DNA of 64,000 nucleotides from Colletotrichum lupini (Eukaryota > Ascomycota > Sordariomycetes > Glomerellales > Glomerellaceae): the NCBI RefSeq assembly GCF_023278565.1, contig NC_064672.1, forward strand, positions 3,162,001-3,226,000, read 5' to 3'. The translations under genes were made by a program, and so were the position numbers. Positions 33,776-45,511 of the stretch are shown here, one piece after another (within the stretch, counting starts at the first letter, position 1; each line of letters opens with the position of its first letter). Below the pieces are notes generated by a model. That model ran no database searches, had not been told where the DNA came from, and saw only the letters and a list, made by a program, of their open reading frames with translations.

Positions 33776-36528
33776 ATGGGAATCAAAGGGTACTTACCAC
33801 CACTCCTGTCCTCTTCTTATCATGATAGCGAGGTCCCACTCACATGACAACCACAGAATTTACCGTGAACTCGGCCCCGGCAGAAGAGTGTCTCTTGCCA
33901 AACTTGCTACAGAGAAACTTGAAAATACAGGCCGGCCGTTACGGATTGCCATTGATATTGCCATCTGGCAATTCCAAACACAAGCCGCACGAGGTAGCGG
34001 CAAAGCCACGTCCAATTTGGCCGCTTCAGAGCTGACAGATTTCACCAGGTGGGACAAACCCTGCAATCAGGACTCTTTTCTATCGCTTGGTGCGACTACT
34101 TAGTCTTGGTATACACCCCATTTTTGTATTTGATGGCCCTCACAAGCCGGCTTTCAAGCGCAATAAGCGCTCCGGTAAAGGAGATGGCGTTGCAATAGCC
34201 ATGGCGAAGAGAGTCATTCGTCTATTCGGATTCCCAGTTCATGACGCGCCCGGCGAGGCAGAAGCCGAATGCGCTCTCTTACAGCAGCGGAGTATCGTCG
34301 ACGCAGTTTTGAGCGAGGATGTCGACACAATCATGTTCGGCTGCACCCGAAGTCTTCGAAACTGGTCAGCAGAGGGGACCCGCGGAGCCAAGACGCCCAC
34401 CCACGTTAGCATGTACGAGGTCGATGATCTATTGTCTGCCGAGACGGGTCTGGATCGAGAGGGTATGGTGTTAGTCGCACTGATGAGTGGAGGCGACTAC
34501 ATACCGGAAGGTGTACCAGGATGCGGTCCCAAAGTTGCATGTGAGGCGGCGAAAGCTGGGTTCGGCAAGTCGCTATGCCGCTTGAAGATCGAAGACGATG
34601 ACCAATTTGATGACTGGAGGAGGACGTTACGACACGAATTACGTACGAACGAGAGCGGCTTCTTCAGAGTACGGCACAAAGCTCTATCCATACCGGACGA
34701 GTTTCCAGATCGCCAAGTACTCAGGTATTATACGCACCCGGTCGTCTCAAGTGCCACCACTATCGACAGGTTGAAGACGGGTCTCAATTGGAGTCGCCCG
34801 ATAGATGTGCAAGGTCTCCGGTACTTTGCCGATGAGACGCTTGACTGGGTGAATAAAATCGGTGCCATCAAGCTCACGCGAGTCCTGTCACCTGCGTTAC
34901 TCGTCCACAAGTTACTGGAGAGGCACCTTTCCGACCGAGCAAGCTACCAGACGGCAGAGGAGATGGAGAAGGAAGAATCGAAAATGATCAATCGTATCGC
35001 CGGGATACGAAGCCATCACAGCACCGATGGTATTCCAGAGCTGCGCGTAGCACATACTCCGACCGATATAGTCGGTCTAGACCTTTCACAAGAAATAGAC
35101 GAAGCCGACGAAGTGCCCTTTGATCGCCAGGGTCTCGGACTCAATAGCGACGAGGAATTCGAAGCTGCTATTGACGGCGAGGGACTGCCAGCGAGCAGCC
35201 AGGCTGTGCCAAAGAGTACATTCGACCCATATGCCGCCCAGATGATCTGGCTGCCCGAGTCGCTCGTCAAGCTAGGCGCACCTCTGGCTGTCGAAGATTG
35301 GGAAGAGAAACAGCGCACCAAGGCTACGAAGGCGTCTACAAAGCCCAAGAACACAAGCAGCAAGGGCGTCAGCAAGAGGAAGCCTGCCAAAGCCGTCCCA
35401 GCCGAACACGGCGCGCTTGATAAGTGGATGCAAATCACAAAGGGCACAACTACAAGACAATCAGCAAAGACTGGCGGCGCAATATCGCAACATCAAGTAG
35501 ATGACGAAGATGTCCTCCCACCACAACTCCCTCGACCAACTATTCTTAGGCCTGATCCAACAAAGATTGCGGCTGCGTTTCCGGCCTCCTCCTCCTCACA
35601 ACGTCCGAACCCCTTGCCGAGACCAATCAACCGAAGTAAGCAATCCAGGTCCAACGGGAAAGTGTCTGCCACCGCAGAACCAACCGCTCACAGTAACCCC
35701 TGGGCATACGCTGGCTCACAACATATGCCTAGGATCACCGAGCCTCGGCAGCCCGCAGAGCCGATTCTGTTGTCATCTAGCCCCGTCTGCGCTTCGCCTG
35801 CGCCTCCTTTTCCGTCGCTGAAAATCCCGCTGAGCCCGCTGAGCCCGTCGAGCCCGGCGAGTCCACCAACACCTCAGCATACCATTATCGACCTATCAGG
35901 TCTTGACGAAGATTCTTTCGTCGAGCCCGCGCCCAATCCGCCTACCATGTCTACATCAGCACCTCGTCGTCTTTCCCAAAGCCCTGGGAAACATCGGGGG
36001 TCGACAAAAGGTTCGTCACCAATACGACTGGCGACAACTCTGTCCAAGAGTCAGCGGGGGCTGAAGCAGACACGTATGGAATCGTTTGTGACTGGCAACA
36101 CCACGCGGCCAACGGCGGATCAGGAAACCAACCATGATAGGCAGCCAAAGAGTGTCCAGAGCGGTGGCCGCCTTGGCAGGTCCATCACCGTCAGCCAGAC
36201 TGCCAAGGTCAAACCCGCTGCACCGAAGGAAGCTGCTGGTGCCGGCTTCCGTGGTTTCCGAACCACCAAAGTCACAACTTCCTCCTGGCTAGAACCAGAC
36301 GATGCGTTTGCGCCGAAACCCATTGTAAAAACTACCTCAACGGAGGCCAGGAAAAAAGTCATGGTGCCACGGACAAGCGTCAGTGGATTTTTCCGGGTGG
36401 TCGAAGTGAGTGACGGGGAATGGGTAGCCCGAACGAAGGCGACGATGGCATCGGAGCGCTTGACAAAGGATGACGAATGGAGGCAGAGCGAAGTTTCCAT
36501 TATAGATCTCACAGGAGACGACGACTAA
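33776..36528 (+). CDS. Holliday-junction resolvase of the Yen1/GEN1 (XPG/Rad2) family
   Basis: Exons 33776-33789, 33857-33993 and 34049-36528 give 876 residues. The 14-nt first exon encodes MGIKG up to its last base. The N-domain (residues 1-85) has the invariant start MGIKGIY, the catalytic D38 (RIAIDIAIW) and D79 (FVFDGPHKP). The I-domain has PGEAEAE (E120, E122) and SEDVDT (D141, D143), and D200 lies in MSGGDYIPEGVPGCG, the helix-hairpin-helix entry typical of GEN1. A chromo-like segment (GLNWSRPIDVQGLRYF) follows near residue 250. All metal-binding acids are therefore present. The enzyme cuts Holliday junctions and other branched intermediates late in the cell cycle. The C-terminal half is disordered, Ser/Pro/Thr-rich, and carries two SUMO-interaction-like motifs (residue 663 and the extreme C-terminus, residue 868). 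Confidence 0.93.
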
Positions 36529-36860
36529 CGATATCCCCCCGTTGTACCACTCTGTACCACTACCATCAAGCGCATTCAAGTCTTATTCCAATAACGACAA
36601 TGGCTTATGTCTGAAATCTATTGCTATATGCCTCCCTGAATCCAGGCCTTCTTTGCAGTGTCGATGCACGACGCGAGTTTCGTCAATGGGTATCCTAGGC
36701 TGTATCCGTCAAACATTGCCAACTCAAAAATAATCCAAAAAATAAGATCAAAATCCGCCAGTAAATTCGTTCATCATTAGTCGGAAGAATAACCAGTATG
36801 CTTCTTCATCTCGTTCTGCAGCCGTAAATTGGCCGGGCATTTGAGTCCATTTTTTTCGTA
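36529..36860. other. Convergent 3' flanks
   Basis: This 332 nt lies between the stop codons of the GEN1 gene (+) and the BTB gene (-). It probably contains both 3' UTRs; nothing else is seen. Confidence 0.6.
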
Positions 36861-38462
36861 TCAATGCTCACCATGCCAAGGAAGGTCACGATCCCCCACG
36901 GTTATGCACGTGAGGTAGCCAATTCCATCGGCGGCCCTTCCGCTGTTGATATCCAGCTCTAAACCACTGCCCATCAAAGGCCGGACAATGTCGCGAGCCA
37001 TCAGCTTCAGCTCGTCGATGCGCTTCTCAAAGCGTCGGAGATTGTCCCGGCTATACAGCTCAGGCGTCAATTTTAAGAACCGCTTGCACTCATCGTGGCC
37101 CAGGTAAGCCGCCGAGGAGGCGCCGAGAGTGCGATATGTGCGGCCGACCGTGGCCAACGGCGGGACAGCAGCGGGGAGGGCCAGTTGCTGGTTGTTTCCG
37201 TTCCGACCGTCGCGAGAGCTTTGGAGTCGACGGTCTGGGGGCGGAGGACTGGTGTTGTCTGCCAGCCATTGTCGAAACAGGCTAACGGCTAGCCAGTCGA
37301 GATAGTTGTTCTGAGGTGTGACACGCTCGCCCCTCGCCGTCATCAAGCTCAGTCGGAAGAGACGGCCTTCGACACGGCTGACCACCTCTTCTAGCTCGTC
37401 GACCTTGTCTTCAATTATGTCTAGAACGATGTCAGGGAGCGCAGCACGCAGGCTACGTTCTCCTGCCGGCCATTGCCCGACCACATGAATCAAGGCCTCC
37501 TGAAAGATGACTCTACTGCGGGCAAGGTAGCCAAGACGTAGGTATGAGATGGGATACTTGGCAATCTGCTTCCAGAGCCGTGACTGAAATTGAAGCAGAT
37601 GGTGGTCAACCCTGGGGCCAACCACGGCCAATGCGTCATATAGGTCCGCCAAGGTGATGAGAGATTTGCATTGAACGTAAGCATCCGCAATATTGACACC
37701 GTCGAGAATCGGGGAGTGGTTGTAGAAAATGCGGAAGAGGTTGTCGTAGTCGCGGAGGAGATCTTGATCGGCCTGCGAAAGCGGCTGGCTTGTTGCCGTC
37801 GTCGTCGAGCTAGGCACGAGGCTCAGATTGGCGACGGAGCGGAAGAAGTTATGATTCGAGTGCGCCGACGAGGAGTGGGAATGTCCCGATGTCTTGCTTC
37901 GCGAATACGACACGGGCTGGTCGCCGTTGACCGCGCTGCCACCAGAGCCAAATAGAGACCCAGAGTTGCCCGCGCTCAAACCCTTTGAGCCATCTTCATC
38001 CTTTTGTACCAGCATTGGTATATCGCCATCCCCCGTGCCTGGATCCAATTCATAGCGCCAACGTTTCCTTGGTGGTGTAGATGAAGTAGTCAAGGCCCTG
38101 CTGGAAGGCAGAGGGTTGTAAGAGTCGGCTGAGGAGCCGTCGCCAATACGAGGCAAGTCATTCGAGGCGCCATCCGAAACTGCTTTGGACCACTCAAGAC
38201 TAGTGCTGGCCTCGAAGAAACCGGAGCATTGCGTGAGGGTATGACGATGCAGCAGATAACGGTTTTGGTGGCCACCGGCCTTGACTATAATCTCGACATC
38301 GCCCGAATTGTTGAAGACGGGAAACTCATTCTGGGAGATATAGGATGAACCGCCGACATGAGACCTGTTGTATCGCTTCGTGCGAGATAGTGAAGGACGC
38401 GAAACGACCGAGGAGGGGCCTCGCAGGGTGAGGGAGGACGCGGAATCGGGCTGCGAGACCAT
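36861..38462 (-). CDS. BTB/POZ-domain protein
   Basis: A single open frame of 533 residues. BTB/POZ domains mediate dimerisation and often recruit cullin-3 or chromatin partners. Residues about 47-92 carry the start of the fold (DVEIIVKAGGHQNRYLLHRH, then LTQCSGFFEASTSLEW). The fold appears interrupted by about 150 low-complexity residues rich in Ser, Gly and Asn. It resumes near residue 230 with LRDYDNLFRIFYNHSPILDG and the helical TLADLYDALAVVGPRVDHHL. The rest is mostly helical with no DNA-binding or Kelch motif. Function unknown beyond the BTB label. The start codon is the first ATG of the frame. The sequence upstream is purine-rich on the plus strand, so the transcript leader is pyrimidine-rich. 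Confidence 0.8.
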   Translation of the reverse strand: MVSQPDSASSLTLRGPSSVVSRPSLSRTKRYNRSHVGGSSYISQNEFPVFNNSGDVEIIVKAGGHQNRYLLHRHTLTQCSGFFEASTSLEWSKAVSDGASNDLPRIGDGSSADSYNPLPSSRALTTSSTPPRKRWRYELDPGTGDGDIPMLVQKDEDGSKGLSAGNSGSLFGSGGSAVNGDQPVSYSRSKTSGHSHSSSAHSNHNFFRSVANLSLVPSSTTTATSQPLSQADQDLLRDYDNLFRIFYNHSPILDGVNIADAYVQCKSLITLADLYDALAVVGPRVDHHLLQFQSRLWKQIAKYPISYLRLGYLARSRVIFQEALIHVVGQWPAGERSLRAALPDIVLDIIEDKVDELEEVVSRVEGRLFRLSLMTARGERVTPQNNYLDWLAVSLFRQWLADNTSPPPPDRRLQSSRDGRNGNNQQLALPAAVPPLATVGRTYRTLGASSAAYLGHDECKRFLKLTPELYSRDNLRRFEKRIDELKLMARDIVRPLMGSGLELDINSGRAADGIGYLTCITVGDRDLPWHGEH

Positions 38463-41400
38463 GAAGAAGGCGTATCGACTCTATCGAGACCGAAGCTGCG
38501 AAGGTCGGAGGAGGGACTGACGGCCTACGGCGGCTCGGACATGGAGGAACGCGCGCACTGGGGGTCCCTGTAGGTGGACAAGCAGGAAACGAAGATGCGA
38601 CACAACGGGCGCGCAAGAAGCGCGCACAAGTGGCGGAGAGTCGTCGGCCGAAAAGATGAACCAAGGTTGACCACTTCTGTGAGACGGGGAAGCTTGTTGA
38701 CGGGCTCAAGGTTTTGGGCGGCGACTCTGCGTTGATGGGCGCACAAGAGTAACACTGACGAAGGCGTGCGGGAGTGAGACAGAACCGAGCCGAGGCGCTG
38801 AGAACAATGGAGCTCCTAAGCTAAGAGCTACGAGACTACTTGCACCAAGAAAAGGTGAAGAAGCGGGGAGCGGATGGGCGGCTGGATTTGTTCGTGTCGC
38901 GATGCGCGGGGGAGGAGTGTGCGAGCGTGCGTGCGCCGGTGACAAGATCAAATAGCTCTGATGGCGGGAGCTAGAAATGCAGTGTGTGGTGATGGAGCAA
39001 GGCAAAGGCGATGCCAAGAATATCTACGCGGAGGCGAAGAGAATAGAGGAGAGACGCGAGTCTAGTCAAGCTGTACAGATAGATGTGTTGATTTGTTGCT
39101 GGTCGAATGGGGTCTTGGGGTGGCTGGTGAGGTAATCAGCACGAGGAAGACCGAGATGGAGAAATCAAGCAAGACGAGCAGGCAAGAGTCTGAGACCCTG
39201 GTGACTCGGGGGGAGGGGTCTTGACGCTATTTGGTACCGATAAGGTAGAGAGCACCTCGTGATGCGACTGCTGGCGACAAAATTCAAGACCGGACAGAAG
39301 ATGTCAAAGATGGGAGAAGAGCCAGCACCAGCATAGGCCCAATGAGGGTCGGTCCAGAGCCAGAAAGAGAAAACAGCTGTATCCGTACGCAGTAGACGTG
39401 TGGACGCGTAGAGCCAAAGAGTGAAGCGTGAACCAGGATATTGCGACGGCGCCGGGGACAAGAAGTGGGACAGGGACAGGGTGAGCAAGCTCTGCGTTAT
39501 GCAGTTGCCAATGAGATGGCGAAGACAGGCACAATGGGACAGGCTGCTCTGGGTTGACCTGGAAGTGGGAGACGAACCTGGAAGCGCTCAGGATATCATT
39601 TCATAGAGGCAAAGAGGTTCTGAGGCACACATGAGTTTTAACCTACCACCCAACCAAAAAACGTAGGCAACCTAAGGTAAGCAAAACAAGTAAAGTCGGG
39701 ACGATGGGTGGCAGTTGACGGGTAAAGGTTGAGTCAACTGTCAACGTACCAATGAGCGGGGAGCGACAACCCGCCCTGATACTTGTAAAGGAAAGACATG
39801 AAGAAATCTTCCCAGGCCTTCCCAGCTATCCCAGCAGTGTGCCTGCCTCCATAGGACGACGATGGATTAAAAGTTGCCTCAGGTGCCTCCCTCCGAGCTT
39901 GCGCTTGCCGATAGTGGGTGCAGGCCACTCGCCTCCTTTCATCGTCGCCAAACCATAGGTTGCTTGAATACCCTCATGAGGCGAGGAGATGCAGGGGGCA
40001 TCATCGTGCATGCTGGCAAGGCAGACTTCGCAGACTCGCTCACTGGCACTGGTAGACGGGGGCCACCTCCCGTGCTTTTCCCACATGCACCTCACCTTGG
40101 CCACCCTGGAGCTGCCAGGTCACGACATTTCTTCCTCTTGCTTGCCCGCAGTGGCAGGCTCGCAACAGCCTGCAAATCGTCCTCAGCCAATGGAAGGTCA
40201 GGTGGAGGAAAAGCCAGAACGTGACTAGGTGTGGGGAAAAGAGGTCCGATCTCGAATTAATCGGAGCATCCTCGTCACGTGAGACACATAGAGCAGTAAT
40301 CTTTCTTCCTTCCAATCCCGGTCCTACTAGCCAGCCTCCGGATTTTGGCGGCTCGTCTGGAGCCTTTAGAGGAGGGCTCGTGATAGGTCACAACCGTGGC
40401 AATAGGCGGGTACCCCGAACCGCACTCGAGCTTGCATGTCGATCAAAGTATTCCGTCATCTCCTACTTCCGCCATCTCTCATCAGCCATTTCATTGGCCA
40501 CATGCGTGCTGAATGCTCCACCGATCCACAGCAAAAATTGCTCCATCTTTCTGTCCTCGAGACACCAATGAGAAGCAGAAATCTGTGGCCAATGGAACAA
40601 CTTCAATCTGTGTTGCACCGTTGCCCGCTCCTCGCAAACCTCCGTGCGGCCCTCTCAGTGTCACAATGGAACTTCGGAGGCAAAAAGCAGCAGCTTGACG
40701 GGCGCGCGAGCGAGCGAGAGACAAGGTACCTAGCTCCTGCTGGAGGTTCCCCGGTCGTTCAATGGTTCCCACCATCAGCCGATTCAACCAGTAAGCGACC
40801 ACCACTCAACTCCTCGAATCCTAAGGTGTGCTTCACTGATCACTCTGCCGACCCCATTTCTGTTCTGGCGCGCCCTGCAAGCTGCTGGAACTTGCCGCTC
40901 TTCCACCCGTGACCCTCGTTGGACTCGTGAGTCGTGTCCCCCTTTCTGAGTACCTATGCCAGTGCAGTGTGCCCAGGGTCTCAACTAACCGTTCACGGTC
41001 TCATTCACTCACCTGGGGGGCGGAGGTCGATGCTCCCCTCCGTCCCTCCGTCCCTCATAATGTATCGAGCTGAGTCTCGTGCCCCAGCCGACAGACAGCC
41101 AGCATCGCTTTGCTTCGCTCGCACTGGGCTGTACCGGCGCTGACTGTCCAACCTGTCACACAAGATGACGGATTTGGCACTTACACCCACATACCTGTCC
41201 GTCGTACCATCGCAGACCAAGGTAGGTTAGCAGGCCCGTCCACTTTGTCTCGTCTTATCCAAGGCCACTCGCTCCAAGACTCTTGACTCGGGTTTGCATC
41301 GGCCAATGAACGCTATCAAGGTTTTCTTGTCTTGCAAACGGTCTTGGACGCCTCGGCAACGCAGCAAACCGCGTTCCGAGAAAAATTACCCCGTACCTCA

Positions 41401-41886
41401 GCTTAGTCGACCTTGATACTAGAGCGTGAAGGCCATGCTTTCACCGCCAAATACCAAGCAAGATGTGCTTTAGGCCAGGAAGATGGATTCAAGACGTTGG
41501 GTTTGCGAGTAAATGCCACTGTTTAGATTTAGTCATATTTCTTTTGATAATCTTGAAGCTTGCTGATATCGCATATCGGCATCTCCAATGCGGTAGCTAA
41601 ACGCGAAATAAGCAGAGACCAGACCAGTCTGTCAAGATCGGTTTCGACAGTTGATGATGTGCCCAGACCAAGAAATTGTTTTCTCCGCTGGCCGGCCATC
41701 GTTTGTGTGCCGTGATAATATGATGTATCCTCCCTCAGTCAGGTACTCAACCCACCCAACCCGACCCGACCAAGCGAACCTCTTGAGAAAAAAACCATTG
41801 CGCCTCCCCTGACCTTGCCGTTTTGTAATGAGATTCCAAAGAAAATAAAAAAAGCCGAACGCGCCGTTGTTTATCGCGTGGCCGCT
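38463..41886. other. Intergenic, BTB leader and gene-free DNA
   Basis: From 38463 to about 39600 the sequence is GA-rich on the plus strand, so it is pyrimidine-rich in the BTB transcript sense, as in long fungal 5' leaders or promoters. It includes one GTATCCGTAC at 39379-39388. From 39600 to 41886 I see only short overlapping frames and no family match. The right end should carry the 3' UTR of the 41887 gene. Confidence 0.55.
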
Positions 41887-42810
41887 TTACATGACCATAT
41901 TGCTGTCAGCCTCCATCATGTTGGCTGGTTCTACTGCTGCGGGAGACTCGGTCGCAAGCAATGTCTCTTGACCATCAAAGGTGGGAGGCGAGCACTGGAG
42001 ATTTCGCATAGCGCCCTCGACGTCTCTGCTAACAAAGCGGCCTTGACGGAGGTTCTCTGCGAAGAGGAAGAAACCTTCCGCGGCTTCGACGAGGTACGAT
42101 TGTAGTCCCTTGCTCTCCAGCCGGATGATGGCGTTGGAAACAGGGTAGTGGTTCTCAATAAATCGGGCCCAGCCGCGCGCCGCGGCTTGGATGTGTTGGT
42201 CTTCGCTGATGCGTCTCCAGCCAATGCCGAGGTGAAGGGTGAATTGGTCGACGATTGGTTGCGCAGAGCTCTCTGATGAAAGAGTTGTGGATGTGGACGC
42301 CGTAGCTGGCTGGGCTGCATGGAGATTTGGCATGACGGCCTGGGTAAGGCGTTGGGATTTGTTGCTGCGTAGAGATGGGCGTTCCTGCTGCTCGTGGAGA
42401 CGTGTGATGGCCTCTTGTGTTTTGCGAGCGTCATCTTGCGCAGCCTTCTCTTCGACCCAGGTGCCAGATTGACTGCCAGCATCCGCGACGTAGCTACCCT
42501 TCTTGATGAGAACCATACCAGGGCCGTACTCCCACTCTTCTTCGGGTTCTTTGGGTGCGGTATGGTGTTCGGGCTCGTCGGTCACCAGGTTGGGGGCAGC
42601 CTCGTCGCGCGAACGTTTGCGACCAGCGACTCGAAGGCTTCCGGCGGGCATTGCCGGCGGTGCAGGGCAGCGTTGGAAGGCGGCGGGCTGGCCAAAGGGT
42701 GTGGCTTGGGGAGAGAATGGGTCCATGCTAAAGCTCGCTTGATGGGCGGGCTGAGGAGGAAGAGCCATGACGGGGGAGCCAGCGGAGAAGGAGTGACCGA
42801 AAGGAGACAT
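41887..42810 (-). CDS. Unrecognised 307-residue nuclear-like protein
   Basis: A single frame whose likely start is the ATG at 42810 (MSPFGHSFSAG). An in-frame ATG 48 nt upstream (42858) would add 16 residues. I do not recognise the family. The N-terminal 70 residues are Pro/Ala/Gln-rich. A basic cluster, AGRKRSRDE, near residue 65 could be a nuclear localisation signal. A short conserved-looking block, EEWEYGPGMVLIKKGSY, lies near residue 95. The C-terminal part (about 190-265) looks folded and helical (FTLHLGIGWRRIS, then AARGWARFIENHYPVSNAI). The long open frame, low antisense coding quality and domain-like segments support a real gene. Nuclear location is inference. Confidence 0.7.
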   Translation of the reverse strand: MSPFGHSFSAGSPVMALPPQPAHQASFSMDPFSPQATPFGQPAAFQRCPAPPAMPAGSLRVAGRKRSRDEAAPNLVTDEPEHHTAPKEPEEEWEYGPGMVLIKKGSYVADAGSQSGTWVEEKAAQDDARKTQEAITRLHEQQERPSLRSNKSQRLTQAVMPNLHAAQPATASTSTTLSSESSAQPIVDQFTLHLGIGWRRISEDQHIQAAARGWARFIENHYPVSNAIIRLESKGLQSYLVEAAEGFFLFAENLRQGRFVSRDVEGAMRNLQCSPPTFDGQETLLATESPAAVEPANMMEADSNMVM

Positions 42811-44548
42811 GGCTGTATAGTTAGATCTGCGCAAGGTAAGTTCAGACTTCAGATTCAAGTAACTCTTTTACGAATCACGATGTGTTAGTAGTTGAGCAAG
42901 ACGTTGGTCGCGAAGTCCAGTGGCTAGATGGACGTGTTGTCTGGTAGAGTTTGAGGACAGTCGTTTGGCGAGGCGGTTGTAAAGGTGAACAAGATGGCGA
43001 CGACTGGGTGGTGATGGAAAGTGAATGGTGATTGGTAGGTTGAGATGGCTAGACCCGAGTGATGGTGGGTTGGGGCAGGTTGGTTGAAAGGAGGAAGGAG
43101 CTGTTCAGGACCAGATGGGAAACTGAGCAGTTAATGGAAGAGTGTGAAGGCGTCTGACGAGATGGCAGGAAGCAGACATGTAAGAGTTCAGGGTGGTATG
43201 TGTAGCAGGAAGGAAGTTGAGGTTGTCCCAGAGACAAAGACTAGACGAGCTGCGGCAGGAGAGTGGATGAACTGTGGTAAGGAAGAGGGAGGGAAGGCGC
43301 CGCCAGTAAGAGGTGGGCGAGAGAAGAAGGAGCTATCCTTTTGTATCCTACAAGGTCAATTGAGAGACGGAAGGAAAACGCGAGCAACGGGTAAGAGGCA
43401 GGAAAGGGCCGACGAAAAGGTTTGGACCTGGAGGGTTGGATGCGTGGTAGACAAGGGAATGCCGCCTTCCATTTGCGAGCCGTCCTACCCCCGGTACCCC
43501 GGTCTCACCTCAGGAAGTGTCGTTGCGCTACGGAGAGACGCTCAGCTTTCAAAGTGCACCTCAGTCTGTACGAAGTGGGTACGTACCCGTCGAGCCAAGG
43601 AGGGAAAGCACAGCTTCAGGATGGCAAGTGAGTTTGGGCGTATCACAGATCATCTTGAGCACGGGCGCACCTTCTTAGTCCGTCTGAGAAGAGACTTCCA
43701 TAATGCATGGAGAACACGGGCAAAGGTCGGTACTCTGGTCTCCACCCATCAGCCCAGTTCTCACCATGGAGTTAGCATCAGTCAGTCACCTTTGTATCAG
43801 CAAACGAGGCACGCAAGGCAAACTTATACCTTGCCCCCAACGCGTCCATGCCGAATCAGGGCTAGCTAGGACGCACGCTTGCCCGCAGTTGCTACAGCTG
43901 CAGCCCATCGTCGCATTGCACGCCTCGCTACGATAGATCCAGGGACTTTGCGACTACCCACACTAAGTACATGATGGGCCCCCGTTTTCCGAATATTCGC
44001 TTGCCCGCGGCCTCGATAGTTAAACAGTGAGACTGCTTCCTTGACTACAGGTAGGTCATTGGCGGGGCACCAAGTCACGGGTGTCTTCCATCTGCATTTC
44101 ATCCAGTTGACCGTTGATCTCTGTAGCTTAGACGCAAGTATTCTCGTAGTATGTGGTCGTTTGTCAAGTAGATGGGGACGGGCGAGTACACCTGGCAGTT
44201 GAACGCGTTGAGACTCATCAGAGCCAGCCATTGTAGTTAGTAGGTTGGTCTCGTGAACGACAGCTTCGTCCCGTGCCTCGCCGGGGATGATTCCTGCTAG
44301 TCGGATGCCGAGTGACCTCTTTCTCGCGATGGCTGTTCGCAATGCACTTGTACCTCGGTGAGTACTTGGCAACTTCCTGCAGTCTCTGAGCGATGCCTTC
44401 TCTCCAACTTGCCGCTGCGAGCCCGGCTGCTGCCCATTGGAGGAGACATACATCGCGCTGAATTGAAATAATGCACTCTTCAAAACGAACTTCATAAAGT
44501 TTGTCAGGCTACACTAGCGCCAATGACGACTCCATCTGAAGATCAACA
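42811..44548. other. Divergent intergenic region
   Basis: The left half is GA-rich on the plus strand, consistent with a pyrimidine-rich leader for the 42810 gene. A minus-strand frame at 43866-44495 (209 codons) is the longest candidate here, but it has no recognisable domain and mixed, Arg-rich composition. I do not call it. Confidence 0.5.
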
Positions 44549-45511
44549 ATGATGCGCCTGGATCCTACCGTCATTCGCATAACTCTCTCGGAGGTCAAGC
44601 AATACGAACGTCAACGCAAGGCACAAGACCGCGGCGGTCGAGGTAACGATGTCCATTCGAGCCGACAGGCACCTACGAGTGGCCTGCTACATGACCCGCT
44701 GCGACTCCGTTTCGTGCCAGACAGTATTTTACCCGGCCAAGAGAGTATCGAGATACATAACAGTCCAACCGCCTTTGACCATCACGGTGACGATGAGGAT
44801 GGTAAAACCATTGTTGATGACAGCGAAAAGATGGACACGTCCTCTATTGACAACGAAGATGAAGGAGAAGAAGACGGAAACGAGTCGATGGGAGATACTC
44901 ACGAGGACCGGTTACCGGGCCTAAAAATGCCGAGGCTACCGCTACCTCTGCCCTTCTCCGCGACAGCGAGAGTAACAACAGCAACGAACCACCCTGGAAA
45001 TGTATGTTGTTGCTCCTGAGAATAGCACCACCCAGCGGTTACGCTGACACCGACCATCTGACAGGTCGTTCGGCTGCCAAGGGGCTTGCGACATGGCGAA
45101 CCAAGACGCATTGCACATTTGTCACCAGAAACGCCGTCAACCCGGGCAGCTGCTGTCATCTCCCGACATAATGACCTATCAACGAGACAGACTTTGCGAC
45201 AAATCACACTCCACGGTAACGATGCAGCGGACACATGGCAGTCGCATACTCCAGGTGACTCGACCGAAGCTCAGCAGCTTGGTCGGCTGCAGCCACCTTT
45301 TCTGCCGAGTATATCAAGTCCGTCCTCAAGATCACCTCGACTTGGTGAGAGAGCAAACATCACCGCTAGAGGGATTCCTCCCGAAGCCATCCGACGACTC
45401 GGCGTCACGGTGGACTCGGAAGAAACAGGCGAACAAGGAATGAGCATGTGGCGTCTAGTAGCACCTGCCCAGCATGAACAAGACGAGGTACAGAACTTGG
45501 AAGACCAATAG
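44549..45511 (+). CDS. Hypothetical acidic protein, two exons
   Basis: Exons 44549-45001 and 45065-45511 join in phase (AAT, then GTC) across a 63-nt intron with a GTATGT donor, a CTGAC branch site and a CTGACAG acceptor, giving 299 residues. I do not recognise the family. The N-terminus (MMRLDPTVIRITLSEVKQYE) looks conserved and structured. Residues about 80-120 form an acidic Asp/Glu stretch, the middle is Pro/Ser-rich and disordered, and the C-terminus (MSMWRLVAPAQ) is short. A second ATG follows directly (44552) and could be the start. Support rests on the clean intron joining two frames. Confidence 0.5.

Noticed and set aside
43866..44495. 209-codon minus-strand frame
   Set aside because: No recognisable domain. 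Composition resembles noncoding frames nearby, and I found no supporting intron or conserved block.
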